Origin: Prunella strophiata
Lineage: Eukaryota; Chordata; Aves; Passeriformes; Prunellidae
DNA: 64,000 nucleotides
Assembly: GCA_036583965.1 (NCBI GenBank)
Contig: JAZBQD010000001.1
Span: 22,429,569-22,493,568, forward strand
Direction: 5' to 3'
The position numbers and the translations under genes are program-made. The notes under the pieces were generated by a model, which had not been told where the DNA came from, ran no database searches, and worked only from the letters and a program-made list of their open reading frames with translations. This document shows, piece after piece, positions 26,735-39,800 of this stretch; positions within the stretch are counted from its first letter, which is position 1, and each line of letters begins with the position of its first letter.

Positions 26735-27155
26735 CTGTGGAGGAAAGACAACAAAGATTTAAGCTATTTTTCTCTGCCTCTAGATGCTCACAGAACTCCC
26801 ACAGTAACACATTTTCCTTTCATTTTTAGACCTTGTGGCTTTCATTTTTGCAGTTTTAAAAGTCTAAGTTTAACAGCTTACTGAACTATTAACATGCTAT
26901 GCAAGTGAGCATTCAAAATGAACAGGGCTGATAGAAATTACAAGTTCTGCTGTCAGTTGTTCACTGTTGTCCTTTTTAAGTGTTCTCATGAGAACTGACT
27001 CTTCCCTGATCCCCTGTAATTAGCTCTGCCTGGTTTGGATGCCAGCAAACACAAGAGAAACATCAGAGGAGCTAGAAATTCTGGATGTGGCAGCTCAGCA
27101 TTGTCAGTTATTCATCTTCCTCCCATGGGAGCACTGTAGGAATACCTCCACTCAC

Positions 27156-27213
27156 TTGAGATTTTCATGTGTTGGTGTGGTTTAATCACATGTGCCCCTG
27201 TCTCCATACAGTG
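27156..27213 (-). other. candidate internal exon B (phase-linked trio)
   Basis: The acceptor tatccctgagcctgctcttccag precedes 27213 and the donor CTCAA|GTGAGTGG follows 27156. The 58-bp segment is open in phase 0 (HCMETGAHVIKPHQHMKIS) and leaves one base, which completes a codon with the first two bases of candidate C. Small size and unknown homology keep confidence low. Confidence 0.22.
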
Positions 27214-27353
27214 CTGGAAGAGCAGGCTCAGGGATATGAATAACCACCTCTTTCACAGTGTATTTCAGACTAGAAGCCAATCAAAGCTGTAATGTACAAC
27301 AGTGAGTTGCCAAGGCAATTGACAGGATGTACAAGTGCCTCTTGGCAACTCAC

Positions 27354-27445
27354 CATATCCTCAAATCCTTTTAAAATACACTCAGTGCTGTCAAAAATAC
27401 CTATTAGTCGAGGCCAAGGAACACCTCTTCCAATGACACCTGTAT
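27354..27445 (-). other. candidate internal exon A (phase-linked trio)
   Basis: The acceptor cctgctatgtgcttgcatttgctgcag precedes 27445 and an excellent donor GATATG|GTGAGT follows 27354. The 92-bp segment is open after two bases of a split codon (TGVIGRGVPWPRLIGIFD, then a short acidic end) and leaves in phase 0, matching candidate B. It is the best-formed exon-like unit of the window, with unknown product. Confidence 0.25.
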
Positions 27446-29473
27446 CTGCAGCAAATGCAAGCACATAGCAGGAAAATTAGCATCTCTCTTGAGATCTGCA
27501 GAAAATCTTTGAGCATTCTGCTCACTAGAGACCAGACATTTGGGAATAAACACAGAAATAAAAAGTAAATTTAATTAAAGTCAAGTAAGCATATCAAGAA
27601 AGATTAAAAAGTTGAGGCATACCTGAACCTTTATGAGGAAAAGCTTTGTAAAAAGGAGTTTAACTAAAGAAACAGTTAAAATCTTGCAACCAAAAAAAGG
27701 GTAATGCCATGACATGTGGGCTCCTTTCTTACAGAAATTAGATGCTCCTTAAAAACTTGAAACCAGACAGCAGTCCTGCATAGTTTGTGACTTGGGACTG
27801 AATGTCTTCTGGCAAGGAGCAAATGCAAAACTTTTCATTTGTCTCTGGTCTAAATGATTGAGGTACATTTCCCTCTTTAAGCTGGGACTTGATCAAAAGA
27901 AATTGTGCCTGCAGGAAAGTGAGGAGCTGCAGCGAGTGGATTTCAGGCAGGCAGCTATTCCCATCATGTCAGGCTCCACAGGGGCTGCTCCTGCTCCCAG
28001 AACTGCAGTGTCCACACAAAAGGACAATGAGATCATAAACTTAATTAAGAATGCCTGTGTGCTCCTTATGTGTGTTCTCTGATGGCACCTTGCCTGTTCA
28101 AAGGGATGAACATGGTCACTTGCCTCTCATAAAGAGCAGGAGTAAGTGGTGTTTGCAAACACAGATCATCTCCTTAGTTGGCTTCCTGCCAAGCTACCCA
28201 CTTCTTTTCCTCCTCTAGCAGGAGACACCTCAGTGGGCTACAAATGCAATACATGAAAGAAGAATGCAGTATAATAAACATATTTTGCATAAAATTCTCA
28301 TGATTAAGGACTACCTATATTCCTGTGTCTTCCTCTGGTTTACACTGTGGTGTCATTTCAATCATGTTGCAGTGCAGCCTCCCAGTAAAGGCATTCAGTG
28401 GGAAGTGTAGGAAAAGCAACTGTAATTCCATGTACAGAGACAACAACCACTGCTGAGGGAACTGCCCTGGACATGCCAGGCAGCACCACAACTGCAGAGG
28501 AGGGAGGAGTCAGAATAGTGGGGGTTCATCTATTTCTGTAGTGTACATTGAGAGGGAGCTGCACCATTTTGTGTGACCTCACAATAAAGACAGGCAACCT
28601 TTCAATTCTTTTTCCTGTTTTTCCCAAAGTTGGCAAAGAAAACAAAAATTAATCTATTTCTAGAAAATACTCAGAGGGTTACAATAGTCTAAAATCTGTT
28701 TCAGTATTAAGAAATGGTAATTCAAGAAAACTTCACTAATCACAATACTAATGGGAGATCAAAATGTGGACACAAGGTCCTACAGCATTTTAGTTCAAGG
28801 AAACACAGAAATCCCAATGATGCAAGTTGAACTTCCATTTTAGCTTTGCTACAGGTATAATTTCATTTTACCTTCTTTTAATTTAGAAAATAAGGAAAGC
28901 AATTTCTAGAGGCTACTATTGTAGATGAGAACATGTGTATTACTGGCCTGCGCAGAAGTAAACTAAAAGGCAACTATAACCTAATTAACAAAACTTGGCT
29001 TTAATAAATAGCTTCCCGTGAGCTCCAGTTACTCCATTAAATCTCCCCTCCCAAAAAAATAATATAAAAAACCCAACAGTGTTTTTGTTCTGACTCAGTA
29101 CAAAAATAGCTCTCTGGAAGACTTCTTAGTAGTTTATAATTTCATATTTTCAGGATTCTCCTCTTACCTTTCCAAACAAAACACAGCATATTTGCTCTCA
29201 GTTATAAGCAGATTTCTTCATGTTTTAGCTGAGCAATTTGGGCTCATTGCTAAGGGCTAAAAAAGCTGGGACCCCAATGTTCCAACTACCCTTGGAGCAG
29301 CTGTAACCTCCCACCATAGAAAGCTGGGACTGAGCAGGGACACAGACAGCAGCACCACACAGATCAGAGTGGCCTGGCTGGGGTTAGTCTTAAAGACAGA
29401 AACATTTTCTGTGGCTTCAAGTGAAGTTAGGAGTCACAGGAGCAGATCACAGGGCTGCTACACATTTCCACAG
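27446..29473. other. single-copy non-coding stretch
   Basis: Nothing recognised. Scattered AT-rich sequence and short open frames only. Confidence 0.5.
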
Positions 29474-29580
29474 ACTCACAGAATAGTTGGGGTTGGAAGG
29501 GACCTCTGGAGATCATCCAGTCCCACCCCCCTGCCAGGGCAGGGTCACCTAGAGCAGGTGACACAGGAGCACATCCAGGT
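29474..29580 (-). mobile_element. CR1 LINE 3'-end fragment
   Basis: This is the reverse complement of the conserved CR1 3' end: 'cacagaatagttggggttggaagggacct', 'ggagatcatccagtccca', 'cctgccagggcagggtcacc' and 'acacaggagcacatccagg', in that order. It is a severely 5'-truncated copy of about 105 bp in minus orientation, so its 3' terminus lies at the left. Such short 3' fragments are the commonest form of CR1 in bird genomes. It has no coding content. Confidence 0.9.
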
Positions 29581-32500
29581 TGCATTGAGAATGTTTTGAA
29601 TTTTGCAAATTAAAAAGCATTTATAAATGGCACTGAGTTTTGCTCTTTGATTAAGGAATTGGGAATGAAGCAGATCTCCAGAGGAAATTAATTCTATTCA
29701 ATACCAGATCAAAACATCCCTGCAAATATTTAGAAAAGAAGTTATTGAAAGCTGCTCAGTTTACTTCTACAGTTTCTGTCCAGAGCCCTCCTTCCATCCT
29801 GTTTTTCACTGCTCTCAGGACTCAGATGAATAAAACAAAATTAGAACTGCTGGATGCTACTTCAGACCTCTTAGGGTGATAGGAATCATATCCAGAATCA
29901 TATCCAGAATCTGTGTCATTCATCTGGTGAGATGTTACCACCTTCTTACAAGAAAAAGCACTGATTTCATCCTGAGGCTGCAAGAGCATAACTCAGTTGT
30001 TTCACAGCACCCTATAAAAATAACCCAAAGGAAACATATTTAATACTCAGAAATCAAAATGATTGCCTTCCAGAAAGACACTACTCCTCCCTTACTAGGA
30101 ATTATATATTTTTACACAAGAAGATAAATAGGGAGAGATACTGGCTATTATTTATTTTTGAACTTGAGAATAGCATGGCAATAAAAATTCAAAAATATTT
30201 CACTCTCATTAAAATTAGGACAATGATTTTTCTTGCAAGAGAGACTTCCAAATATGTGTGAAAAAACAAGTAAATTTCTACCACACTTTTCTTGTGTCAT
30301 ATGTGAAATATATTTCAGAAGTTTAAGTTTTTGCACTTTGTCCTCTAAAGCCATCAAATTTTCATAGGCCATTAGCTGTCACAAAGGAAAGTTGTACAAA
30401 ACTAGAAACAGATTGTTTTCTTCAAGAAATGTGAGTTAAGGCCATCCGAATCCTTCCAGATCTAGAAGGACTTGGTGACTTTGTAGTTCTCTATAGGCAG
30501 AAAGTCATTCTGCTGGAAGGGCTGGATGTCCCTGGGTTTCCTTTAGCCCACTCTCCAAAGCCTGGGGACAGGAGGAGTGCAGCTCAGGCTGCAGCACTTG
30601 GGAGTTATCCAAAGATCTTGGCAAGTTCTTCAGCAAAGTGAAAAAATAAATAACTAGCACCTCAATGTTACTAAAAAGATCAAAGGGAAGAGCACATAAA
30701 ATTACTTCCACAGGTCTTAATACAACATGTCAATCTGCAAAATGCCACACACCTCTTCAGACTTCAGCCTTACATCATCTCTCTTAAAGCCTGTGTTCAA
30801 TTACTTTCCAATTTTTTTTTTCCCAGCTTTCATTTGTCCTGAATGTAACTGATGGTGTATCCAGCAATTCCTCTCACACACCACAAATAAAAAGCTTCTT
30901 TCCATGAGAATGTCAGCTTGTGAGACTTCAAGTCTAGTTTGACTTGAAAAATCTTGCAAAAGCTGTCTCTCTTGTTCAGAAGTGTTAACACTAACTTGGA
31001 TTGTGCTAGTGTGTGCTTTCACACATCACTGAAAGATTAAGAGGGAGTATCCATAACCTCATTAATTTGATCCAACTAAGGAAGCACCAGGCACCCCCTC
31101 CCTCTTTGTCTCTAGCAATAGGAAGAAAGCTGACAAAAATTTTCACATTGAGAACTCTGACATTGTTGTGGTGTGTTTCAGCAATATTTAACATTTTCTC
31201 TCTGAAACACAAATTACTGTTCTGTGCTGACTAACCACAGGCTTGAAAGTTCTCTCACACAGATAGAAAATACCTGTTCCATTTTTTTTCCTTTAGCACA
31301 GAAGCTCTCAGCACTATTGTAAACTGAAGAGGTCACAAGAGTGACCTGTATATATTTATCTCTCCAAGTCTCTCATTATTCTTGCATATTATTTATTCTT
31401 TGAGATATGAGCAAAACAGCTCCCAGTTTTGAGGCCAAAAAGCCACTGCCACTTCCAAAAGTTACTTCCAGCACATGAAAGTGAGCACCTGGGACTGTCC
31501 TGTTCCTACCTCTGCAGACCAGATGCTATGGCCTTGAGAGCAGACAAACCCCTGGCTTGGGAAACAGCCACAGCTCATTTTCTGCTAAACCACCACCAAA
31601 GTTTCTTTGAGTACAGTATGGGTAGCAAATGTGTTGATGTTGCTGTACCAGTCAGGCAGTCTGGGCAGCAAGGTGTCACAGAAACACAACACAAAAAAAT
31701 TCTCTCTCTCCTTTCTGTCCCACAAGTCTTTCCAAGGGCCTCCATGCCAGAAAGGGATTATCCTGGGCAGCCTCTCAGGGCACATGAGGCTGCCAATCTC
31801 ATTAGCAAGCTCTGAGTGCTGCCAGATATCCCTCTAGGCAGGTTAACCTCCTAGTCACATGAGGTACCAATAGACAGTAAAATTATACTTAAATCAAGTC
31901 CCTAAATGACAAAATCCAATTCATTTGGGTACTAAGCAGAAGGTATGAAAAAAAATCCAGCACAACAAAACCCCCACTAACTACATCAAACTCAGTATAT
32001 TGATTTTAGCTTGTTTTCACTTCCTTGCATTTCATAACCTCCCCTCTGAACTCTGGTTCTCATCCATTTAAAAAACCTCAGATGACATTTTAAAGGAATT
32101 AAGCTGCTCTGCAGCTGCTGTGCCTTCACCTCCCAGATACCAGGGGCAGGTGAGCATCAAGGGCCACACACCACAGCTGGTTTTGAGGGCTTCTACAGTG
32201 AGAATCACCAACCAAACAGGAAGCTGAAGAATGCTGGAAGAAAATTACATTACAGATGGAGCTCTCCAGGAGAACCTCAGAAGGTAAGGACTTCAAAAAG
32301 CCTGTGGAAAAGAAAGATCTTTTTCCTCATGAATATGATGCAGGATTTGAATAGCCAGACATCTGTCACTTTGATATGTGAATTGTCTCCAGATCTGTCT
32401 AGCTGACAAAACCACATCCATTAAAATACATCCTAAATAAAAAGAGACACAACAGTACATTATTCTTAAGCCTGCTATGTACCACACAGATTTACAATGG

Positions 32501-35500
32501 GGATTTGACACAGTCCCAAGCATACCTGTGACTCACCAATAGAAATCAGAACAATGGGGCTCAGGCTACTGTATCATAAGGATTCAGAAAAACATTGTAT
32601 TATTTCACATTCTCCTGATATTGTGTTGTCAGAATTTCTTCTGAGGAATGTATTTTAGTTTCCTATTACAGATAATTGGAATGTGTTTTGTCTCAATGCA
32701 ATGCCCAGTCAAATGAAACACTGAAAAGCATGATTAAAAATCAAATCAAAGTATCTAATAGGTTTTCTTGTCACTGCTCATGGACATACTCTGCATTCAC
32801 TCTTTTCTAATTCACTGTCATTATACATGCAACTTGAAAATAGCTCAGGGAATGCTACTTTCATAGCTGCGTTACTTGGTACAGCATGCCCAACAGTGAC
32901 AGAGGTAACAATAACAGGAATTGATTAATAAAAATTACAAAAAAATATTTGAACGTCAATGTCACCACCCCCATACCGTGCTTCTCCAAAGCAGCATGTC
33001 TCCCTGAAAAGAAATAAGCACAACTCAAATGTTATTTAAGCCAGGCCAGTGAGATTTCATCTGGCGTTATTTATCCAAAGCACACTTGTCCTTCCCCATG
33101 AGCCTCTTCCCTGCACGATCACACTTCACTCTTCTGTCTAAAAAAGTGTTCCAAGGATAACAACATGCAATTCCTCACCTCCACAGACACAGGCAAGGCA
33201 ACTAATTGCTGAAGTGTAACTTTGATTCCACGTATGGTTTGGCCATAAGGTATTCTTACCTAATTTGTTCCACCAGTCATGGAACATTTACAGCATCAGT
33301 CTGTCTTCAGTGTCTGTATTTTATTAAAAACCCACTGGGGCATATGAAACATTCAGGTGTACAGCATATGCTAAACGAGGGCAAAATGAGAAGAGGCAAC
33401 GCTGCCAACTTCAAAAAATAAAGGGAAACATGAAAAAACAAATCACATTCTACCAACTACTCTTTTCATTTTTCTTCTTAAATAGAAAACGTTACTTATG
33501 AGCAACAGAGTTTTGGCTTTAACTATGGTCAAAACAGACTCAGTCCCAAGTACAGCATTTCATTCACTGACACAGGAGATTTCTCTAGGAGAACTACACG
33601 AAGCAGTTCCAAGGCTCAGGGCACACCTGAAGGTTCAGAGACAAGAAATTAAAGGGAATTTTGTGAGATGTTCCCCCTCCCAATACAACAGGTTACTACA
33701 GGTGTGCCTGAGCACTGTTTGTTTTAGGGCCACCCTGCTCCACTCTGCAGCTGCAGCCCTTTTGCTCACCTCTAGCAGTTAAAAGGAAGATGAGGACTAG
33801 GCAAAGAACAGTGAACCTGAGAATCATCATCTCCTGGAACATTACACGAGCCCTACTGCCTCTCAGTCCTTCTGTGTATCTTATTTTGAGATCATTCCCT
33901 CATCACCTTAAATGAAATTATGACCTCTAGACACCCACTAAATACTATTAAAGCAATAATAGTTTGATCACTGAACAATCAGCTTTTGTCACAAGCTCTG
34001 TCAAATTCTGGCTGCACTGAGCCTCTGAACCCATCACATCAATAGGCAGCAAAGACCTGCACAAACCTGTGTCCTGAAGTAGTGCACACCAAGACAGCCA
34101 AAACTTGCCAACAGTCCCGTTATTTTTCCACAGAGGACTCAGAGAGCCCTTGAGTTAGTTTCCTATGGCTTGGATTGCTATAACCCCTCTTCTCCAGAGC
34201 AGGAATGTACTGTCCAAACAGCACCTCCTACTCACTTAAAAATCCTTTAAAGCAGTAAGCTAAACCAAAGGACTATTTTTATTGGACATTAAGTTATTAT
34301 CAAGATCTGACAATACTGTTAATACTGACTGACTTACAATATACCTCCATTTCACAGCCTTGCCATGCTTTGCAATACCTGGTGACTTCTTTCTACAGCT
34401 CTGAAGAAAAAGCACTTTCACTGTGATAGAAGGAGGAAATTTGGTAATGCTGAAATTTTCTTCCTGTTACTGACTTGATTGTGGGTATGCAGAAGGAGAA
34501 CCACACATTTTCACATTCCAGTACAATGTTAAGTGGCAGTAAACAAGTCAGTATTAAGAGGTGATGTCCATCATCACTCTAATTAGCTTAGAAAAAATGT
34601 GACGTATTTTCCCCCTTCTGTAAAAAGAACTGTAGCGAGCTCCTTCACAACTGGATTTTTTTTTCCTAGAAACAATGGTAAAGCAAGATTTTCTTGTAAG
34701 TAGCACTCATAATAACTTTCCTACAACAGAATAAACAATGGGCAATTGCCAAAATTAGTATTAACACTTCCATGGAGCAGCAAGGAAACACAGTGCTGGT
34801 GTCAGTGGAGTCAAGAGAAGAAAATATAGTGCTAAAGAATAACTTCCACAAAATGCACAACTGAGGAAATAGTGACATTTGGAATTCAGAGTTATTTAGT
34901 GTTTTCCAAAACAAAGCATTCAATAAACAACTGTGTAGTATAAACACTGCATTCAAATGTAAGATGAACTCAAAGTTAGGTCTCAGATGTATTGGCCAGA
35001 CCCTGGGGTAGAGGGGAGAATAAGTGACAACATCCCCTCCAAACAGGAAGAGCAGGAATTTGTACAAGAGCTTGTGACTGAATCCCTCTTGTTGGTGTTT
35101 ATAAAGCTCCTAGAAATGATAAAGATGAAAAGCCAAATTAAAGCCAGTAAACTAGGTTCATTCAGACTCTCACTAAACCAACACGAGTTGCTACAGAATC
35201 TCTCTAGTTTGAAATCCTGTGTATCAAATAATGTTCTGAAGCAGACCACAAATGCCTCTTATTACTTGCTCCCTCATGTTTTACTATGGTCCCAATGGCT
35301 TACAGCCACACTAAGGTGAGATTGGCAGGTGAATAATGCAGCAGCTTGGAAAAAACAGAGACCACTGCTTCTGCTAGCAGGATCCATCTTTATAACACAC
35401 ACTCCAGTATTGACATGTTTCTGCTATAGGAAAGTTTAGGGAAGGCACAGAAGGAAAGACAAAGCAGCCACACCACCAAGAGCAGATATTTCTGCCCTTA

Positions 35501-35852
35501 CCAGTCATTTACCCAAACATGCCACCTCCCAACATTCCAGGTGGTAAGGAAAACATTCACACGTGGTGTTTTTGGCTGGGGTCAATCCTTTGGTATGCAC
35601 CTTCCCCAAGAGAACAGAGAGCCTTTACAAAATTCAGAGAAATCTGACCAGCCACTGCTTCTACACAGAGCTCTCAGCAAGGTCAGGAATGGCTGCAGCA
35701 GGCTGCTGCTTCCACAGATAATACTCTCTACATTAGACAAGTGATATAAGTTGAAGGACCACAGAGGTTTTTGGACACAGAAGACCTTTATAAACCAGGG
35801 ACTGGAACACTGCTTTTGTATGCTGTTCATGCATTCCTTAACTGTAAAATAC
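29581..35852. other. single-copy stretch with several weak minus-strand open frames
   Basis: A tandem 12-bp duplication (aatcatatccag) lies at 29884-29907. On the minus strand, open frames directly follow acceptor-like tracts near 30.37, 30.66, 31.82, 32.48, 34.98 and 35.4 kb. Most lack a clear donor. A plus-strand open frame of 128 codons (31429-31815) overlaps one of them. These may be exons or chance, and I could not connect them in consistent phase. Confidence 0.3.
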
Positions 35853-36164
35853 CTGTACTTCTAGAGGATTCACAGATGTCCAGTCTATGATGCAAGCCTG
35901 ATTCTGATTCTTTAGAAGGTCTGCACTCACTTTCAGTAACCAGTATGGCACAGCATTGCCAAATGTTCTGCACCACAAATTTCTTGTCTTTAAATCTCTC
36001 AAGCCTGACCAAGTAGCAGCTCTCACTGGGGCTAGGATCACTGCCATACACCCCAAGTGGTACAGGGTGTCTGATGCTAAATTCCATAGATCTGTATTCA
36101 GGATCACTGGAAGCAAACTGACAATCCTCCCTCTCCTCACAATGGCACTCTGCATCCTGCTCAG
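35853..36164 (-). other. candidate 312-bp coding exon, unidentified
   Basis: The acceptor tacgcatttcag precedes 36164 and the donor TACAG|GTATTTTAC follows 35853. The segment is open for about 103 codons when entered with two bases of a split codon. About 30% of codons begin with G, as is typical of real coding frames. Recognisable stretches are AEQDAECHCEEREDC, then VPLGVYGSDPSPSESCYLVR, then FKDKKFVVQNIWQCC. An alternative donor (GAAA|GTGAGT) lies inside. It joins in phase with the small candidate at 36820-36887. A second minus frame is also open over the region, which weakens the case. No family is recognised. Confidence 0.28.
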
Positions 36165-36819
36165 CTGAAATGCGTATCTTTCCACTTACAAATCAAGAAA
36201 ACCAGGAATTTGTGGCCCAAGCAGAAAAATTTAGCCAAGAAATATCCCAGGTTGCTATTTTAAAGATAAACTCATTAAGTCAGTATCAGGTGAGTGAGTA
36301 AGATGTAGGAAATAATAGTCAGTACAAACAGATGAGTTTAAAAAGACAGCTTTCATTTACACTTTCTGCACATTTTTAAACTACCCAGCTGACAGGAACT
36401 CAGTAGGATGCAGGGAGGGTTTTTTGTTGTGTATGTAAACGTCTTGAACAAGATACTGAGTCTTGGCCTCTACACCCAATAATCACTATAAAACCTGGTA
36501 TTAAGAAGAACTAGTAGATTCATGTTTTTGAATCTCCAAGATACAATACAATTAAGGGGTCAGAGTTGGCCCATAATGTAAAGAAATACTGAACAAATAT
36601 AGCAATAAAATTCTTCCACACTTTTTAGCTCATTTAATGCACTGGACAACTGAAAAAATGAATTAAGCTTAGACAGATGTGCTGCTTATTCCAGTATCAG
36701 CATGTCAGCAGATTTCTTGTGAAAGCTGCCAGAAATGCTTTGGTAAGACAAAGTAGGTGACCTAAGTGTCCATGGTGTTGCTTTAACAATAGCAGATATG
36801 TATATTTTGTACTGTTTAC

Positions 36820-36887
36820 CTTTGTCATTGTAACATAAAACTTTGAAACAAGGTGAAATTGAAATAGCATTTCTGAGGAATGATGAA
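36820..36887 (-). other. candidate small internal exon
   Basis: The acceptor gtttcatctgcag precedes 36887 and the donor GACAAAG|GTAAACAG follows 36820. The 68 bp are open in the phase that links to the 35853-36164 candidate (the leftover G plus CT completes an Ala codon). The peptide is short and hydrophobic (FLRNAISISPCFKVLCYNDK). Confidence 0.2.
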
Positions 36888-39800
36888 CTGCAGATGAAAC
36901 TTACAGTGTGAAATGAGGAGAGGAGCATGCAGTATATCCTTGATGATCACTGGAAATACCAAAGAATGGAAGAAGAAATGTTCACAGTATAAATAGATAT
37001 ACCTTTGCATAGGGTATCTTTTTTGTCCTATGATGAATCATTCTGAACCCAGTGTCTGTGTACAGTCCAGCTGGACAGCCTGCTCTCCAGTCACATAATC
37101 AGAACTCAGACACCAGTCAGATAAAAATTAATGGCCTCAAACAATACTGCATCACTTGAAGGTGGGGCAGGGGGAGATGGGGGGTGTTTAAGTGTAAACA
37201 TACAGGGCATTGTTTTCTTTTTTCCTCTTTTAGGAAAAGTATGGGAAATATTGGGTGAACAAATATAAATAAGGTACACTGACTCATAAATTAGTATCAA
37301 TGCCCGAGATTCTAAAAATATATAAGGGTGTCTGCAGCACATTATATATAGCATGTATGTCTATAAAGGGATAAAATTATGTTAATTTTTTCTATGTCAA
37401 ATCCTGATAAGAAGTTCATGTCTCATTTCAACATGTGCTGGTTTTAAAAGTTCAAGGCTTTTCTTTTGGCTATGTACAAACATATTCTGAAATTTCAGGA
37501 CATGAGGCAATAATAACCCTGCCCTAATACATTCTGGTCTCTGCTTGAACAGTCTTGGAGACCTACACAGTGTTCACTCATTTTATAAATGCTTTGGTAA
37601 CTTCTGGGAGGAAACAATGAATTTTGATTGCACAAAGATACCACTGATGGTAACAACAAATGTTTTTGCTGCCTGCTATAAACATACAAAACAATCAATT
37701 AAATATTCCAGGTCTGCTATTTATTTACAAGAGAATAGGGAGATTAGTTTGAAGTGACAATAAGCAACTGCTAACTATGCTAAAAAATGTTATGGAAAGT
37801 GAAGGAGAAAGAGTGAAGGTCACATTTTGTATTGCAGCTAACAAGAAAGGTTCAGTTCTTTTATTATGAATGGAGAGGATTTCAAAATAAGTATTACAAG
37901 CAGTATAAAATACAATCCTCTAACAGACACCAAAATATTTCTGTGTGTTCCTAGCAAATCTTTTTAACTGTTACAAAGAAGAAAGGTTCCTGATGACTTT
38001 GAAAGAATGGTTAATACCAGGCATAGCAGAAAAGCTTTTTTTTTTCCTCTCCCCAAAAGAAGGACATTTTCAAGGCACACAACTCATTGTTCTACCACTG
38101 AACAGCAACGTACCTGTCGTTTATAAACATCATGATCAACCTGTTTCGGCTTTCAGTTACACACACTTATGCAAAGGTTACACAAAACACACAGGAATAT
38201 TGTGGGGACCCATCTCAAACTACAAAAAAATCCTTCTATTCACATAGATAAAGTCAGGTTTTGCATGAGGCCACACAAGCTTGTCTTGCAAGAATGCAGT
38301 TGTTTTGTTTGGGGATATGAAGGAGGATCTGGGCAGGGGGAAGCAGCCATCTCAAAACAAGACAGAACAAAATAGAACAAAACCCCCCAAAATTATATGG
38401 GATAATAAAATATCCCCAAGACATGGTTCCACACAGACAAAATGTAGGATCAAAATGTTTCCCATAAATGGCTCAGGAAGAGTTTAACAGAGAAATTCCT
38501 CATGATAACATCAGTAACAGGGAGGAATTATTGTTCACCAGCACCTGATGGTCCAAGGCTGTGGTGACATACTGGAAGTGTGTGTCTAACCCCAGGTATC
38601 AAAGGACACCTGGTGCCCTTTTCCCTTAGGCTTTTAAAACTCCCTGCAAGGAATGACATCTCCTCCAACAGTCCCAAGAGACAACAGTATCTCTATTCTG
38701 TCTTACCAGCATTGAATATCTAGTTCTATTCATTCATCTTACCAACATTGACATGTAGTCAGCATGCTGTATTCTTGAAAAATCTCTCTCAATTGCACTG
38801 TCAGTAATATTATTTCTGCTATTTTCCCCTCCCTATTAGTGTTATTCAGTCATGTATATGCAGTTACCCTCATGTTTTAGTCATCTTGGCTGTCCTTCAT
38901 CACTGTAAACCAAGACACAACCTTGATTATTGCTCTAGTCTTTATCAGAATGCATCCATTACTTCTGACTGGATCTGTCCATAGTGTTTTCCTCAGTGCT
39001 TCACAACAGATGGTTTTCCATTTCTTCTCTAAATGACCTTGGCCTTTGGAAGCACTTTGCAAATCTAGCATTGATGGTAGCTGTTCCCTTAGATTTGATC
39101 AGTGTAGTCTGTTGGGGCTCAGAGTGCAAACCTTTCATTTCAAGCCTATTAATCAACATTCAGGATAGTTTACTCTTCTTATACAATGACCCTTAACACT
39201 CTCCTATACACTATACCTCATACTATCCCCTTTCCCTATGATTTTTTTGACTCTCTGTGTTCTTCTATAGCTTTGTAGTACACTTCTGCATTTCAGCATT
39301 AACTAGCATGTTTACATTTTCCCTCTGTACAAACCTCCATCACTTCACCCTGATAAAAGCCTGCTGTTTTATTCACTTTCAGTCAAGCTCTGAAGACACC
39401 TCAGTCCCACTGCACTGATTAAGTGAGGTTTTTGCAGGACTTCTGTATTTTGGTTTTGTTTTCTAAACTAACTCCCTTGATTTTCTCTTTATTTTTGTGG
39501 CTAAGGATTGCAGGCCTCTTTCAATTCCGGAGCAAATAGCTTTAACTCATGGTTTTCTCAAGCCTGAGAAACTGATGGTTTTCTCATTCTACAGAATGCA
39601 ACACTGGTCACCTTTTATTCAATTTTTTTTTTGTTGCTCCTTGTAGTGTTAGAACCACTCTTATAAAGATGAATTACCTCTTCTTCCAGTCATAAATTCT
39701 TTATTCTAATGTCATATACACTTGGTTCTATCTTCTGTTTTATCTTGGCCACAGTAATTTTATTTACCCAATGGGAAGTTGTGCCTTTGCATTTGCTTCC

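Noticed and set aside
31429..31815. 128-codon plus-strand open frame
   Set aside because: No recognisable domain. It overlaps an equally plausible minus-strand frame, so openness reflects base composition.
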